Positions 22,396 through 30,023 of a stretch of DNA of 38,413 bases are shown here, in pieces (within the stretch, counting starts at the first letter, position 1; every line of letters begins with the position of its first letter). A program made the translations under genes and the position numbers. Origin of the DNA: JAFGOY01 sp034430335 (lineage in GTDB: Bacteria; Chloroflexota; Anaerolineae; Aggregatilineales; UBA3940); NCBI GenBank assembly GCA_034430335.1, contig DAOUES010000201.1, forward strand, positions 1 to 38,413, in the 5' to 3' direction. The notes beneath the pieces were generated by a model. It had not been told where the DNA came from. It saw nothing but the letters and a program-made list of their open reading frames with translations, and searched no databases.

Positions 22396-23109
22396 CTATT
22401 CGGGAATATTCAGCACCTGCCCGACGACGATGGCGTCCGGGTTGGTGATCCCGTTATAGCTGGCGAGTTCTTCCCAGGTCAGCCCGTATTTCAAGGCAAT
22501 GCGGTACAGATTCTCACCTGATGCGACTGTGTGAGTAGTTCCACCGCTCTGTGTAGAGGTGGAGGTATCATCACTGCTGGCTGATTCTGTGCTGCAACCG
22601 GGAATGGAAAGCACGGCCCCAACCTGAATCGCGTTCGGATCGGTGATGCCGTTCGCGTCGGCAAGCTGCTGGGTGGTCAAACCATATTTCAGGGCAATGC
22701 GGTACAGGTTCTCGCCCGATGCGACCGTGTGGGTGCAGTTCCCGCCGGAAGCCGCCGGTTCGGCAGTGGCCTCCGGTTCGGCGGCAGCTTCTCCCTCCGC
22801 TGCCGTTTCCTCGGTTGGCTCTTCGATTGCACCCTCAGACGGCTCTTCAGTGGCTTCTCCGGTTGGCTCCGGTTCAGGAGTGGGGGCCATAGCGGTCTGG
22901 GTGCCGAATACATCAGTCTGAGGCATTTCGGTTGGTTCAGGCAGTGCGGTTGTTTCCTGACCACCCCCCAGATTCGGGGTAGCAGTTGGGCCGACCGGAG
23001 TAAGGAGGGGAGCCTCGTTCGCCCCGGCCAGCGTGCAGCCAGACAGCAAGATCGCTGCTACCAATACCCCGGTGAGATAGGGTGCCATACGACGCACTAG
23101 AATGGTCAT
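22396..23109 (-). CDS. Lipoprotein with two LysM domains
   Basis: 237 residues. A signal peptide ends in LSGC (Cys25), giving a lipid-anchored extracytoplasmic protein. Residues of about 33-122 are a low-complexity Pro/Glu/Thr/Ala linker. Two LysM domains follow (about 126-172 and 193-236), each beginning HTVASGENLYRIALKYGLT and ending in a VLxIP motif. The two are nearly identical in both protein and DNA, which indicates a recent internal duplication. LysM binds peptidoglycan or other GlcNAc polymers, so this probably tethers the envelope; no catalytic domain is present. GGGAGG precedes the ATG. Confidence 0.9.
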   Translation of the reverse strand: MTILVRRMAPYLTGVLVAAILLSGCTLAGANEAPLLTPVGPTATPNLGGGQETTALPEPTEMPQTDVFGTQTAMAPTPEPEPTGEATEEPSEGAIEEPTEETAAEGEAAAEPEATAEPAASGGNCTHTVASGENLYRIALKYGLTTQQLADANGITDPNAIQVGAVLSIPGCSTESASSDDTSTSTQSGGTTHTVASGENLYRIALKYGLTWEELASYNGITNPDAIVVGQVLNIPE

Positions 23110-23231
23110 TTAATGCCTCCCAATGACATGAAACCAGGCGGAACTAACAGCACTATAGCATCGCTTGACAGGCTATGCAACTACCCTGATAAAGATTGGA
23201 GGGGCAAAACGGGATTTATTACCGGGAAGAC

Positions 23232-23257
23232 AAAAAAGAGCAGGATTTTACCTGCTC
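23232..23257 (-). terminator. Terminator of the GAF gene
   Basis: GAGCAGG (23238-23244) with CCTGCTC (23251-23257), six-base loop. On the minus strand it is followed by six T at 23232-23237. It lies about 60 bases after the GAF gene stop. Confidence 0.85.
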
Positions 23258-23314
23258 GCATCGTGTGGATAAGTAGTCTGTCAGCGGGAATCAATCTAAT
23301 CTCCGACGCCGTCC

Positions 23315-23920
23315 TCAATCGTCCGGCTCGTTCTCCTGCTGAACCATCAAATGCAGAAATTCCCCGGCAAAACGACACAGCAGCGACAAGATCGTCCGGT
23401 CTAAATCGTTGAAGGGCATACCATCCTGCTTGTTGATCACTTCGAGCACGCCCAGCACCCGGTTTCCCCCGTAGATTGGGGCGGCGAGAATCGCCCGTGT
23501 CTGGAAATCAATGGACTGGTCGATCCCGGCATAGAAGCGATCATCGGCGCGGGCGTTGTTTACAATGGTCGGCTGCTTGTTGGCGACGACCCAACCGGCC
23601 ACACCTTTATCGGCAGGCATCCGCCGACCGGTTAGCTGCATCGCGTAGCGCCCTCTCGACAGGACGAATACCAGTTCGTTTGTGTCTTCGTCGAGGACGA
23701 GGAGAGACCCTTCCTGGGCGCGGATGACCGTCAGCCCGTTGTAGAGGATGCGGTCGAGGAGCGCAATGATATCCTCGCCGGGGTTGAAGGCGTCGATGGT
23801 TTCCATGATGGTCTGGATCGACTCGATATACTGCCGGAGGCTGTAGACTTCCTCTTTGAGGTCCACATTTTCGTCCTTCAGCCGGGCCAATTCCTGTTTG
23901 ACATAACTGCTGACACCCAT
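23315..23920 (-). CDS. GAF-domain protein with N-terminal coiled coil
   Basis: 201 residues. Residues of about 5-40 form a coiled coil (KQELARLKDENVDLKEEV). A single GAF domain follows (about 50-190) with LLDRILYNGLTVIRAQEGSLLVLDED, the loop MPADKGVAGWVVANKQPTIVNNA and APIYGGNRVLGVLEVINKQDG. These are the usual GAF strand and helix markers. No output domain (kinase, cyclase, HTH) is attached. It may sense a small ligand and act through protein contact. Its ligand is unknown. Transcription ends at the hairpin 23232-23257. Confidence 0.88.
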   Translation of the reverse strand: MGVSSYVKQELARLKDENVDLKEEVYSLRQYIESIQTIMETIDAFNPGEDIIALLDRILYNGLTVIRAQEGSLLVLDEDTNELVFVLSRGRYAMQLTGRRMPADKGVAGWVVANKQPTIVNNARADDRFYAGIDQSIDFQTRAILAAPIYGGNRVLGVLEVINKQDGMPFNDLDRTILSLLCRFAGEFLHLMVQQENEPDD

Positions 23921-24129
23921 TGTCTGTTACCCTTATCTATAAAACTGGGACGATTGCTATAAGTATTCCATTGAAGCCAGTCTATCATTGGTTACCCGTT
24001 GGGGCAAGCAATTGTGTATAAAAAGAAATGGGCGGATGCCTCCGAAGTGGGCAGCAAGGGACTGTCCGGCATGGTACAATCGTGCCCGGTGGTGGAATCG
24101 ATCATTTCTGTAGTTAGGGTGAGACCTTT

Positions 24130-25146
24130 ATGCGATCCTGGCGACGCTGGCTTCTATTGATCCTGGGGCTGATTATCAGCGCGTTCTTTCTCTATTTAGC
24201 GCTGGATGGATTGAACCTAGACGCGGTGTGGCTTGATCTTAAAGGGGCCAACTACTGGTGGATCGTGCCTGGGGTGGCGATCTATTTTGTGGCAGTGTGG
24301 GCGCGGACCTGGCGCTGGCATTACCTGCTGAGGCCGATCAAAGCGGTCAAACTGGCGAGGCTGTTCCCGGTCGTGGTGATCGGCTATATGGGAAACAATG
24401 TGTATCCGTTCCGGGCCGGTGAAGTGATCCGCGCGTATGTACTGGAACGCAACGAGGATGTGAAGATCAGCGCTTCGCTGGCGACGATTGTCGTGGAGCG
24501 GCTGTTCGACGGGCTGGTGATGCTGATCTTCGTCTTCGTAGCGCTGCCTTTTGCGCCTGTGCCGCCACCCTATGATCGGATAGTGATCTGGATGACGGCG
24601 CTGTTCTTCGGTGCGCTGGCCGTTTTCATCTTGTTGGCGCTGAAGCCAGAATTTACCCGCCGACTGTACACAAGGGTTTTCGAGGCGATCCTGCCCGGCG
24701 GACAGGCCCGGGAGTTCACACTGACCCAGGCCGACCGTTTCCTCGACGGGCTGGCTTCGCTGCGCGGCCCGCGCGAGCTGCTGATGACGCTGGTTTCGTC
24801 GATGCTGATCTGGCTGACCGAGACGACGAAATACTGGTTCGTGATGCACGCCTTCAACTTCAAGGTGAGCTTCTTCGTGTTGATGTTGATGACGGCGGTG
24901 GTCAATCTGGCGACGACGATCCCCAGTTCGCCGGGCTACGTCGGGACGTTCGACGAGCCGGGGATCGAAATTCTAAAGGCGTTCGGGGTGGGGGAGAATA
25001 TCGCCGCTGCCTACACGCTGGTGCTGCACGCGGCTTTGTGGCTTCCGATCACCCTGCTCGGTTTTTACTATATGGTGCGCCAGGGGATCAAGTGGCGTGA
25101 TTTCTCGCGTGCCGCAGAGATGATGCAGCCCGTCGAATCTGAGTAA
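24130..25146 (+). CDS. YbhN/UPF0104-family membrane protein (LPG-synthase transmembrane-region type)
   Basis: 338 residues with about seven or eight hydrophobic helices. The family pattern is recognisable: LFPVVVIGYMGNNVYPFRAGEVIRAYVL, ATIVVERLFDGLVML and IPSSPGYVGTFDEPGIEIL. These are characteristic of the PF03706 group, which includes the membrane part of lysylphosphatidylglycerol synthase and glycolipid flippase-like proteins. No MprF-type aminoacyl transferase domain is fused. The gene is 41 bases before an FAD amino-oxidase-like gene on the same strand, so the two are probably co-transcribed. A possible -10, TACAAT, occurs at 24075-24080 with no good -35. Confidence 0.88.
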   Translation: MRSWRRWLLLILGLIISAFFLYLALDGLNLDAVWLDLKGANYWWIVPGVAIYFVAVWARTWRWHYLLRPIKAVKLARLFPVVVIGYMGNNVYPFRAGEVIRAYVLERNEDVKISASLATIVVERLFDGLVMLIFVFVALPFAPVPPPYDRIVIWMTALFFGALAVFILLALKPEFTRRLYTRVFEAILPGGQAREFTLTQADRFLDGLASLRGPRELLMTLVSSMLIWLTETTKYWFVMHAFNFKVSFFVLMLMTAVVNLATTIPSSPGYVGTFDEPGIEILKAFGVGENIAAAYTLVLHAALWLPITLLGFYYMVRQGIKWRDFSRAAEMMQPVESE

Positions 25147-25187
25147 GCCTGAACACCTGATTATCATTTGAACAAGGGACAATCGAA

Positions 25188-26534
25188 ATGCGAATTGCCA
25201 TTATTGGAGCAGGGGCAGCCGGACTCGCGGCGGCCTATGACCTGGCGGGGCAGGGCCACGAGGTCGTCGTCTACGAAAGCGGCCCGGTCGTCGGCGGGCT
25301 GGCGGCAGGCTTTACCGATCCTGCCTGGGAGTGGTCGCTGGAGAAGTTCTACCATCACTGGTTCTATACCGACCGTGACGTGCTGGGGCTGATCGACGAG
25401 ATAGGCCACGCCGACAAAGTCCGTTTCTACAGCCCCAGGACGAGCCTGTGGCACGAAAAAGGGATTTACCCGCTGGATGCCCCGGTGGTCAAGAGCGCGT
25501 TGATCTCGCGCGTCGTCAACGTCCTGCGGCTGCCCGACCTGTCGTTGATCGATAAGATCAGGTTTGGGCTGGTCGGGGTGATCCTGAAACTGTATCCAAA
25601 CGGGCTTACCCTGGAAAAATACACCGCCGACGAGTGGCTCCCGCGTTGGACGGGTAAGGCCGCCCACGAAATGATCTGGCGGCCACTGCTGATCGGTAAG
25701 TTCGGCCCGCTGTACGACCAGGTCAATATGGCCTGGATGTGGGCGCGGGCCTACAAGCGAACCGCGCAGTTGGGTACCTATGTCGGTGGGTTTCAGGTTA
25801 TGCTGGACGACCTGGCCGAAGCGGTGGTCAGCCGGGGCGGGAAAATCGTTCTGAACAGCCCGGTCGAGCGGGTCGCGCCGGACGCATCGGGCGGCCTCGC
25901 GGTCAGCGTGAACGGCAGCCGGGAGCACTTCGACCGGGTGATGAGCACGACATCGCCCAATGTGCTGCTGAAGCTCGTCCCCGATCTGCCTGAAGACTAC
26001 GCCCGACAAGTCGGCGCTTTGCGCAGCCTGGGGTCGCTGGCGCTGATCCTGGCGCTCGACCGGCAGTTGATGACCGATGGGACCTACTGGCTGAATCTGC
26101 CAGCCAGAAGCCCGGTCAAGCAGGATAACCCCTTCCCGTTCCTGGCTTTAGTCGAGCATACCAACTACCTCTCGACCGAGTATTACGGCGGCGACCACAT
26201 CGTCTACCTGGGGGATTACCTGCCGGTCGATCACGAACATTTTCGGATGGGTGAGGCGGAACTCACCGAACGTTTTCTGGCTTCGCTCAAACAGGTCAAC
26301 CCGGATTTCTCGCCGGATTGGATCCGCAAGCAGTGGCTATTCCGCGCACCGTACAGCCAGCCGGTGCCTTTTGTAAATCACTCGCAGAATATACCCGACA
26401 TCCGCACGCCAATCGAGGGACTCTACTTCGTTTCGATGAGCCAGGTCTATCCCTGGGATCGGGGGACGAACTACGCGGTCGAACTGGCCCGCCGGGCAGC
26501 GCGGAGGATGATCGGGGACGGCGGCGGTAAATAA
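25188..26534 (+). CDS. FAD-dependent oxidoreductase (amine oxidase / protoporphyrinogen-oxidase-like)
   Basis: 448 residues. The N-terminal dinucleotide fold IAIIGAGAAGLAAAYDLAGQGHEVVVYE has the GxGxxG motif and terminal Glu, followed by GGLAAGF, the GG motif of the flavin amine-oxidase/phytoene-desaturase superfamily. Later segments include WRPLLIGKFG and YPWDRGTNYAVELARRAARRMI near the C-terminus, the usual FAD-pyrophosphate end. It is probably an NAD(P)/FAD protein acting on a membrane or isoprenoid-type substrate. The neighbouring YbhN-like protein fits envelope-lipid or glycan metabolism, but this is inference. AAGGGA precedes the ATG at 25188. Confidence 0.85.
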   Translation: MRIAIIGAGAAGLAAAYDLAGQGHEVVVYESGPVVGGLAAGFTDPAWEWSLEKFYHHWFYTDRDVLGLIDEIGHADKVRFYSPRTSLWHEKGIYPLDAPVVKSALISRVVNVLRLPDLSLIDKIRFGLVGVILKLYPNGLTLEKYTADEWLPRWTGKAAHEMIWRPLLIGKFGPLYDQVNMAWMWARAYKRTAQLGTYVGGFQVMLDDLAEAVVSRGGKIVLNSPVERVAPDASGGLAVSVNGSREHFDRVMSTTSPNVLLKLVPDLPEDYARQVGALRSLGSLALILALDRQLMTDGTYWLNLPARSPVKQDNPFPFLALVEHTNYLSTEYYGGDHIVYLGDYLPVDHEHFRMGEAELTERFLASLKQVNPDFSPDWIRKQWLFRAPYSQPVPFVNHSQNIPDIRTPIEGLYFVSMSQVYPWDRGTNYAVELARRAARRMIGDGGGK

Positions 26535-26561
26535 AAACTGATGCCAAAACAGGCATCAGTT
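26532..26561. terminator. Bidirectional terminator between FAD oxidoreductase and tRNA-Gly
   Basis: AACTGATGCC (26536-26545) pairs with GGCATCAGTT (26552-26561). On the minus strand the tail is TTTTTATTT, so it ends tRNA-Gly well; on the plus strand the tail is poorer. Confidence 0.75.
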
Positions 26562-26575
26562 AGGGTTAGACAATA

Positions 26576-26647
26576 AGCGGGTAAGGGGACTCGAACCCCT
26601 GACATTCAGCTTGGGAAGCTGACGTTCTACCACTGAACTATACCCGC
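26576..26647 (-). tRNA. tRNA-Gly(CCC)
   Basis: A 72-nt cloverleaf on the minus strand. The acceptor is GCGGGTA with TACCCGC and discriminator T. The D-arm contains AGTTCAGTGGTAGAAC. The anticodon stem TCAGC/GCTGA encloses loop TTCCCAA, giving anticodon CCC (reads GGG). The T-arm is AGGGGTTCGAGTCCCCT. CCA is not encoded. Confidence 0.93.
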
Positions 26648-26657
26648 AGTGGAGTCA

Positions 26658-26685
26658 ATTATACAGCTTTCTCGATTGTTCGCAA
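26658..26685 (-). promoter_or_regulatory. Promoter of tRNA-Gly
   Basis: Minus-strand TTGCGA (26680-26685), a 16-base spacer and a perfect TATAAT (26658-26663), a few bases before the tRNA 5' end. Confidence 0.7.
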
Positions 26686-26714
26686 TGACTGCGCCCGGCT
26701 TCGGCAGACGGCAT

Positions 26715-27011
26715 TCAGGTTCGCGCGACCGAGTTTTCTCCCCCATAGGGATGGGCGACAAAACCATCTGCCTCGTCGTCGTTGAGCCACTGGCTGCCGT
26801 TAATGAAATATCGGAACTGGTATTCTTTGCCAGCATCGAGTTTCAGTTCAGCCTTCCAACGACCGTCTTTCAACTGTTCCATTGGTGTGGCCGCTTTATC
26901 CCACTGGTTGAAATCGCCAACAACGTAGGCCGTCCTCACCTCTGCCGATTTAGGTAGATAGAAGGCCACTTTACAAATAGCCTCGTTTGATAAATAGCGT
27001 TTCGTAAGCAT
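26715..27011 (-). CDS. Small stand-alone CBM48 (isoamylase early-set) protein
   Basis: 98 residues from the ATG at 27011 with AAGGGAG upstream (the TTG at 27032 is in the same site). The core VRTAYVVGDFNQWDKAATPM, then DGRWKAELKLDAGKEYQFRYFINGSQWLND, is the CBM48/AMPK-beta glycogen-binding fold seen at the N-terminus of branching and debranching enzymes. Here there is no catalytic domain. Such small proteins are widespread, and their role (glycogen binding or regulation) is not established. It lies between the tRNA-Gly promoter and the amino-acid ABC operon, on the same strand. Confidence 0.88.
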   Translation of the reverse strand: MLTKRYLSNEAICKVAFYLPKSAEVRTAYVVGDFNQWDKAATPMEQLKDGRWKAELKLDAGKEYQFRYFINGSQWLNDDEADGFVAHPYGGENSVART

Positions 27012-27108
27012 ACGGTTTGCGGCTCCCTTCAATCTGTAATCTAACTATTGATTTGACAGGTTCACCAAACCACCAGGTTCGAACGAAACTCATTGTATGA
27101 TTTAGGCG

Positions 27109-27852
27109 CTAATGCTGCAAGATTTTACTCAGGAACATTTGAAGGCGGTCGCTTTCTGGATTAGTAAAGAGCACTTCTGGCGGGGCCTGCTCGATGATCT
27201 GCCCGAAATCCATAAAGACGATCCGGTCGGCGGCGGCCCGTGCGAATCCCATCTCATGGGTGACGACAACCATTGTCATACCGCCTTCGGCCAGTTCGAG
27301 CATGACATCCAGCACCTCTTTGATCATCTCAGGGTCGAGGGCGGAAGTGGGTTCGTCGAACATCATGATTTTGGGATTCATAGCGAGCGCGCGGGCAATC
27401 GCGACGCGCTGCTGCTGCCCGCCTGAAAGCTGCGCCGGGTACTTGCCGGCCTGTTCGGGGATGCCGACACGTTCGAGCTGCTGCATGGCTGTTTGTTCGG
27501 CGGTGTCCTTCGAGCGTTTCCGAACAACCCGCTGGGCAAGAGCGATATTCTCCAAAACGGTCAGGTGAGGGAAGAGATTAAAGAGTTGAAACACCATCCC
27601 AACTTCGGTTCGTACTTCGTTGATATTGCGGGCCGTCGTCAGCGGGATGCCGTCGACGATGATATTGCCCTCGTCAAAGACTTCCAGGTGATTGATGCAG
27701 CGCAGCAGGGTGCTTTTCCCCGATCCGCTGGGGCCGATGATGGTCACCACTTCGCCGGGCATGATATCGAGTGATACACCATGCAGCGCGGAAGTCCGGC
27801 CAAAGCGTTTGTGAACATTTTGAATTTGAATAATTGGATCGGTCATAGTCAT
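27109..27852 (-). CDS. Polar amino-acid ABC transporter, ATP-binding protein
   Basis: 247 residues. Walker A GPSGSGKST is at 40-48, the Q-loop in MVFQLFNLFPH, the signature LSGGQQQRVAIARAL, Walker B IMMFDEPTSALD and the switch His in VVVTHEMGF. This is the GlnQ/HisP/ArtP class that powers uptake of polar amino acids. The start could be the ATG at 27852 or 27846; AGGTGG lies just upstream and better suits the second. It follows the permease gene after about 20 bases and ends the operon SBP-permease-ATPase. Confidence 0.95.
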   Translation of the reverse strand: MTMTDPIIQIQNVHKRFGRTSALHGVSLDIMPGEVVTIIGPSGSGKSTLLRCINHLEVFDEGNIIVDGIPLTTARNINEVRTEVGMVFQLFNLFPHLTVLENIALAQRVVRKRSKDTAEQTAMQQLERVGIPEQAGKYPAQLSGGQQQRVAIARALAMNPKIMMFDEPTSALDPEMIKEVLDVMLELAEGGMTMVVVTHEMGFARAAADRIVFMDFGQIIEQAPPEVLFTNPESDRLQMFLSKILQH

Positions 27853-27873
27853 TCCACCTATTGGGCAAAGTGC

Positions 27874-28884
27874 CTAACGGCTTTCGGGCAGTTTCGAGCG
27901 TTTTTCGACGACGCGTGTCATGGCCGAGAGGAAAAGAGTCATTATCAGGTAGAGAATTGCCACCGAGTTATAGCCCTCGAAAGCGCGGAAGGTTCGTGAG
28001 ACAAACAGGCGACCCTGCTGCAGAAGGTCGGGGAGAGCCAGCACCGAGATCAGCGCCGAGTCTTTCAGCATGGCGATGAAGTCGTTGCCCAAAGGCGGGA
28101 GAATAACGCGGACTGCCTGGGGGAGGACGATGTGCCTCATCGCCTGGAAATAATTCATACCCAGGCTGCGCGCCGCCTCCATTTGCCCTTTGTGGATCGA
28201 TTCGATCCCTGCCCGGAAGACTTCTGCTTCATAGGCTCCATAGCCAAAGGCGAGGCCGATTACAGCTTCTTGAATATCGGTCAGGCTGATGCCAAAAGTA
28301 TCCCTGATCCAGGGGGAGATGACAAACCCGGCATACAGCAGGATCACCAGGAGAGGTACGCCGCGAACGACTTCGACGTAAATGGTGGAAACGGCGAATA
28401 GAACCGGGTTTTTCGAAATGCGCATCAATCCAAAAACAAGGCCGAGGGCAAGGGAAAGCGCAAAGCTCAGGAAAGTGGCCTTGAGCGTCAGGAAAATACC
28501 TTCGTTGCATGCGCGTAGATTGTTAACGGCGCATACAGCCGGTTCACGGAGAAGTTCCTGCTTGATCTCGTCCACCTGGACAGCGACTATCGTGCCATCA
28601 TCTATCCGGACAGAAGCTACCTGATCGGTTTCGTCAACCAACATGCCGGTGACAATGTCACCGTCTTCCAGGCGAAAAGAAACGGTGGTTTTGTCATGGG
28701 TGATCAGGTGTGGATCGTCAGTCAGGAAGCGGATTGCTTCGATGTAGAGGGCAGAGGTGAGCACGCTGTAGCCGATAGCGACACCGGCGATGCCAATGAT
28801 AATGGCCCACCAGGGCAGGCCAGAAAGAGAAGTTATGGCCCGCTCGAAGGATGATTTACGGGGTGTTTGGACGGTATCTGACAT
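27874..28884 (-). CDS. Amino-acid ABC transporter permease with an extra N-terminal membrane-anchored domain
   Basis: 336 residues from the ATG at 28884 (AAAGG upstream; an ATG at 28905 overlaps that site). The C-terminal two-thirds is a HisM-type permease: GIFLTLKATFLSFALSLALGLVFGL, YVEVVRGVPLLV and the EAA loop EAARSLGMNYFQAMRHIVLPQAVR. Unusually, it is preceded by an additional helix (about 24-44) and a 70-residue, strand-rich soluble segment (about 50-118) with two cysteines (Cys118, Cys126), predicted outside the cell. Typical members are about 220-250 residues. It sits between SBP and ATPase genes, with a strong hairpin upstream. Confidence 0.9.
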   Translation of the reverse strand: MSDTVQTPRKSSFERAITSLSGLPWWAIIIGIAGVAIGYSVLTSALYIEAIRFLTDDPHLITHDKTTVSFRLEDGDIVTGMLVDETDQVASVRIDDGTIVAVQVDEIKQELLREPAVCAVNNLRACNEGIFLTLKATFLSFALSLALGLVFGLMRISKNPVLFAVSTIYVEVVRGVPLLVILLYAGFVISPWIRDTFGISLTDIQEAVIGLAFGYGAYEAEVFRAGIESIHKGQMEAARSLGMNYFQAMRHIVLPQAVRVILPPLGNDFIAMLKDSALISVLALPDLLQQGRLFVSRTFRAFEGYNSVAILYLIMTLFLSAMTRVVEKRSKLPESR

Positions 28885-28909
28885 AAACTGAACCTTTCCC
28901 ACCATACAG

Positions 28910-28937
28910 GGGTTCCGGGGCGTTTGCCCCGGAACCC
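28910..28937 (-). promoter_or_regulatory. Intercistronic hairpin between substrate-binding protein and permease genes
   Basis: A perfect 12-bp stem, GGGTTCCGGGGC (28910-28921) with GCCCCGGAACCC (28926-28937), loop of four. No T-run follows on the minus strand. Such hairpins after binding-protein genes protect their mRNA and lower downstream expression. It could also be an attenuating terminator. Confidence 0.7.
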
Positions 28938-28975
28938 ACTCTTCAACAGGTTAAAACTGATTAACCCGGGCGAGG

Positions 28976-29731
28976 CTACTCAACGCCAAAGTACTTGTTG
29001 TAGAGTTCGTCGTAGGTGCCATCGGCTTTGATAGCCGCCAACCCCTCGTTGAGCGACTCAAGCAGGTCGGGCAGTTCCTTCCGAACGGCCATGCCGTAGA
29101 GTTCGTCGGTGAAAGGCTCGCCGACCAGCGTCACGCCGAATTCCGGGTTGCTGCGGATGACATCGGCGGAAACGGGGCCGTCGTTGACAACCGCGTCAAC
29201 GCTGCCATTCGCCAGCGCCTGGAATGCCTGGGTGATCTCGTCGTAGCGTGCGACTTCTACGCCATCGATCTCTGATGCGGCGATGTCACCGGTGGTGCCA
29301 AGCTGGACACCGACCGTCAGACCGGGGAGATCATCCTCCGACTGGACAGAATCGGCATCTTCAATTCGAACGGCGATCATCTGGCCGGCATTGAAGTAGG
29401 GGTCGGTGAAGTTGACGGTTTCCTTGCGCTCCTCGGTGATAGTCGCCGCCGAGATAACCATATCAAACTCGCCCGATGCCAGCGCGACGAAAATACCGTC
29501 CCAGCGGGTGTTAACGATTTCTACTGTGAAGCCCTGTTTTTCAGCAATTGCGTTGATGATATCGACGTCAAAGCCGGTGATATTGCCGTCTTCGTCGACA
29601 TACTCGAAGGGTGGATACTCGGCATTCGTACCCACGACTACGGCATCGGATTTCTTACCGCCGCCGCAAGCTACGAGCGACAATGCGACGATGGCAAGGA
29701 CGACTAAGGCCAATAACTTGGTTCTCTTCAT
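28976..29731 (-). CDS. Amino-acid ABC transporter substrate-binding lipoprotein
   Basis: 251 residues from the ATG at 29731, with AGGAG upstream; a longer frame to 29794 lacks support. The signal peptide ends in LVAC (Cys22), followed by a Gly/Lys-rich linker. The family 3 solute-binding fold (SBP_bac_3) is clear: VVVGTNAEYPPFEYVDEDGNITGFDVDII, EIVNTRWDGIFVALASGEFDMVI and VNFTDPYFNAGQMI. These bind polar amino acids; the specific ligand cannot be assigned. It is the first gene of the operon, transcribed from the near-consensus promoter 29874-29902, leader about 135 bases. Confidence 0.95.
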   Translation of the reverse strand: MKRTKLLALVVLAIVALSLVACGGGKKSDAVVVGTNAEYPPFEYVDEDGNITGFDVDIINAIAEKQGFTVEIVNTRWDGIFVALASGEFDMVISAATITEERKETVNFTDPYFNAGQMIAVRIEDADSVQSEDDLPGLTVGVQLGTTGDIAASEIDGVEVARYDEITQAFQALANGSVDAVVNDGPVSADVIRSNPEFGVTLVGEPFTDELYGMAVRKELPDLLESLNEGLAAIKADGTYDELYNKYFGVE

Positions 29732-29873
29732 GAGTTCTTTCTCCTGCTCCTTTTTGGGATATATACTGTTGATCTCCAGTCCGGTGGTTGCCAATCATGA
29801 ATGAAAGACACTTTCGATGTCTAAGCCGTTTATACGCGCTAAACTGAACCAGTAACTGGAGCAACTTCAGACG

Positions 29874-29902
29874 AGTATAAGTTGCTAGTTTTAGCTTGTC
29901 AA
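29874..29902 (-). promoter_or_regulatory. Near-consensus promoter of the amino-acid transporter operon
   Basis: Minus-strand TTGACA (29897-29902), exactly 17 bases and TATACT (29874-29879). It is the best sigma-70-type promoter in front of a protein gene here and predicts strong expression. Confidence 0.82.
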
Positions 29903-30023
29903 TACGACGTAAACCGTGTAACTTAACAGGCTAACGGGGGTTTGTGTTTTGTAGAGGCCCACTCGCGGCAAAACTACCCGGTTGGGTATTATCCTTTCTT
30001 CTTAGCATGAGGTCAACGTTTCC

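Noticed and set aside
22501..22740. Direct DNA repeats considered as an independent repeat element
   Set aside because: They are the coding sequence of the two LysM domains.
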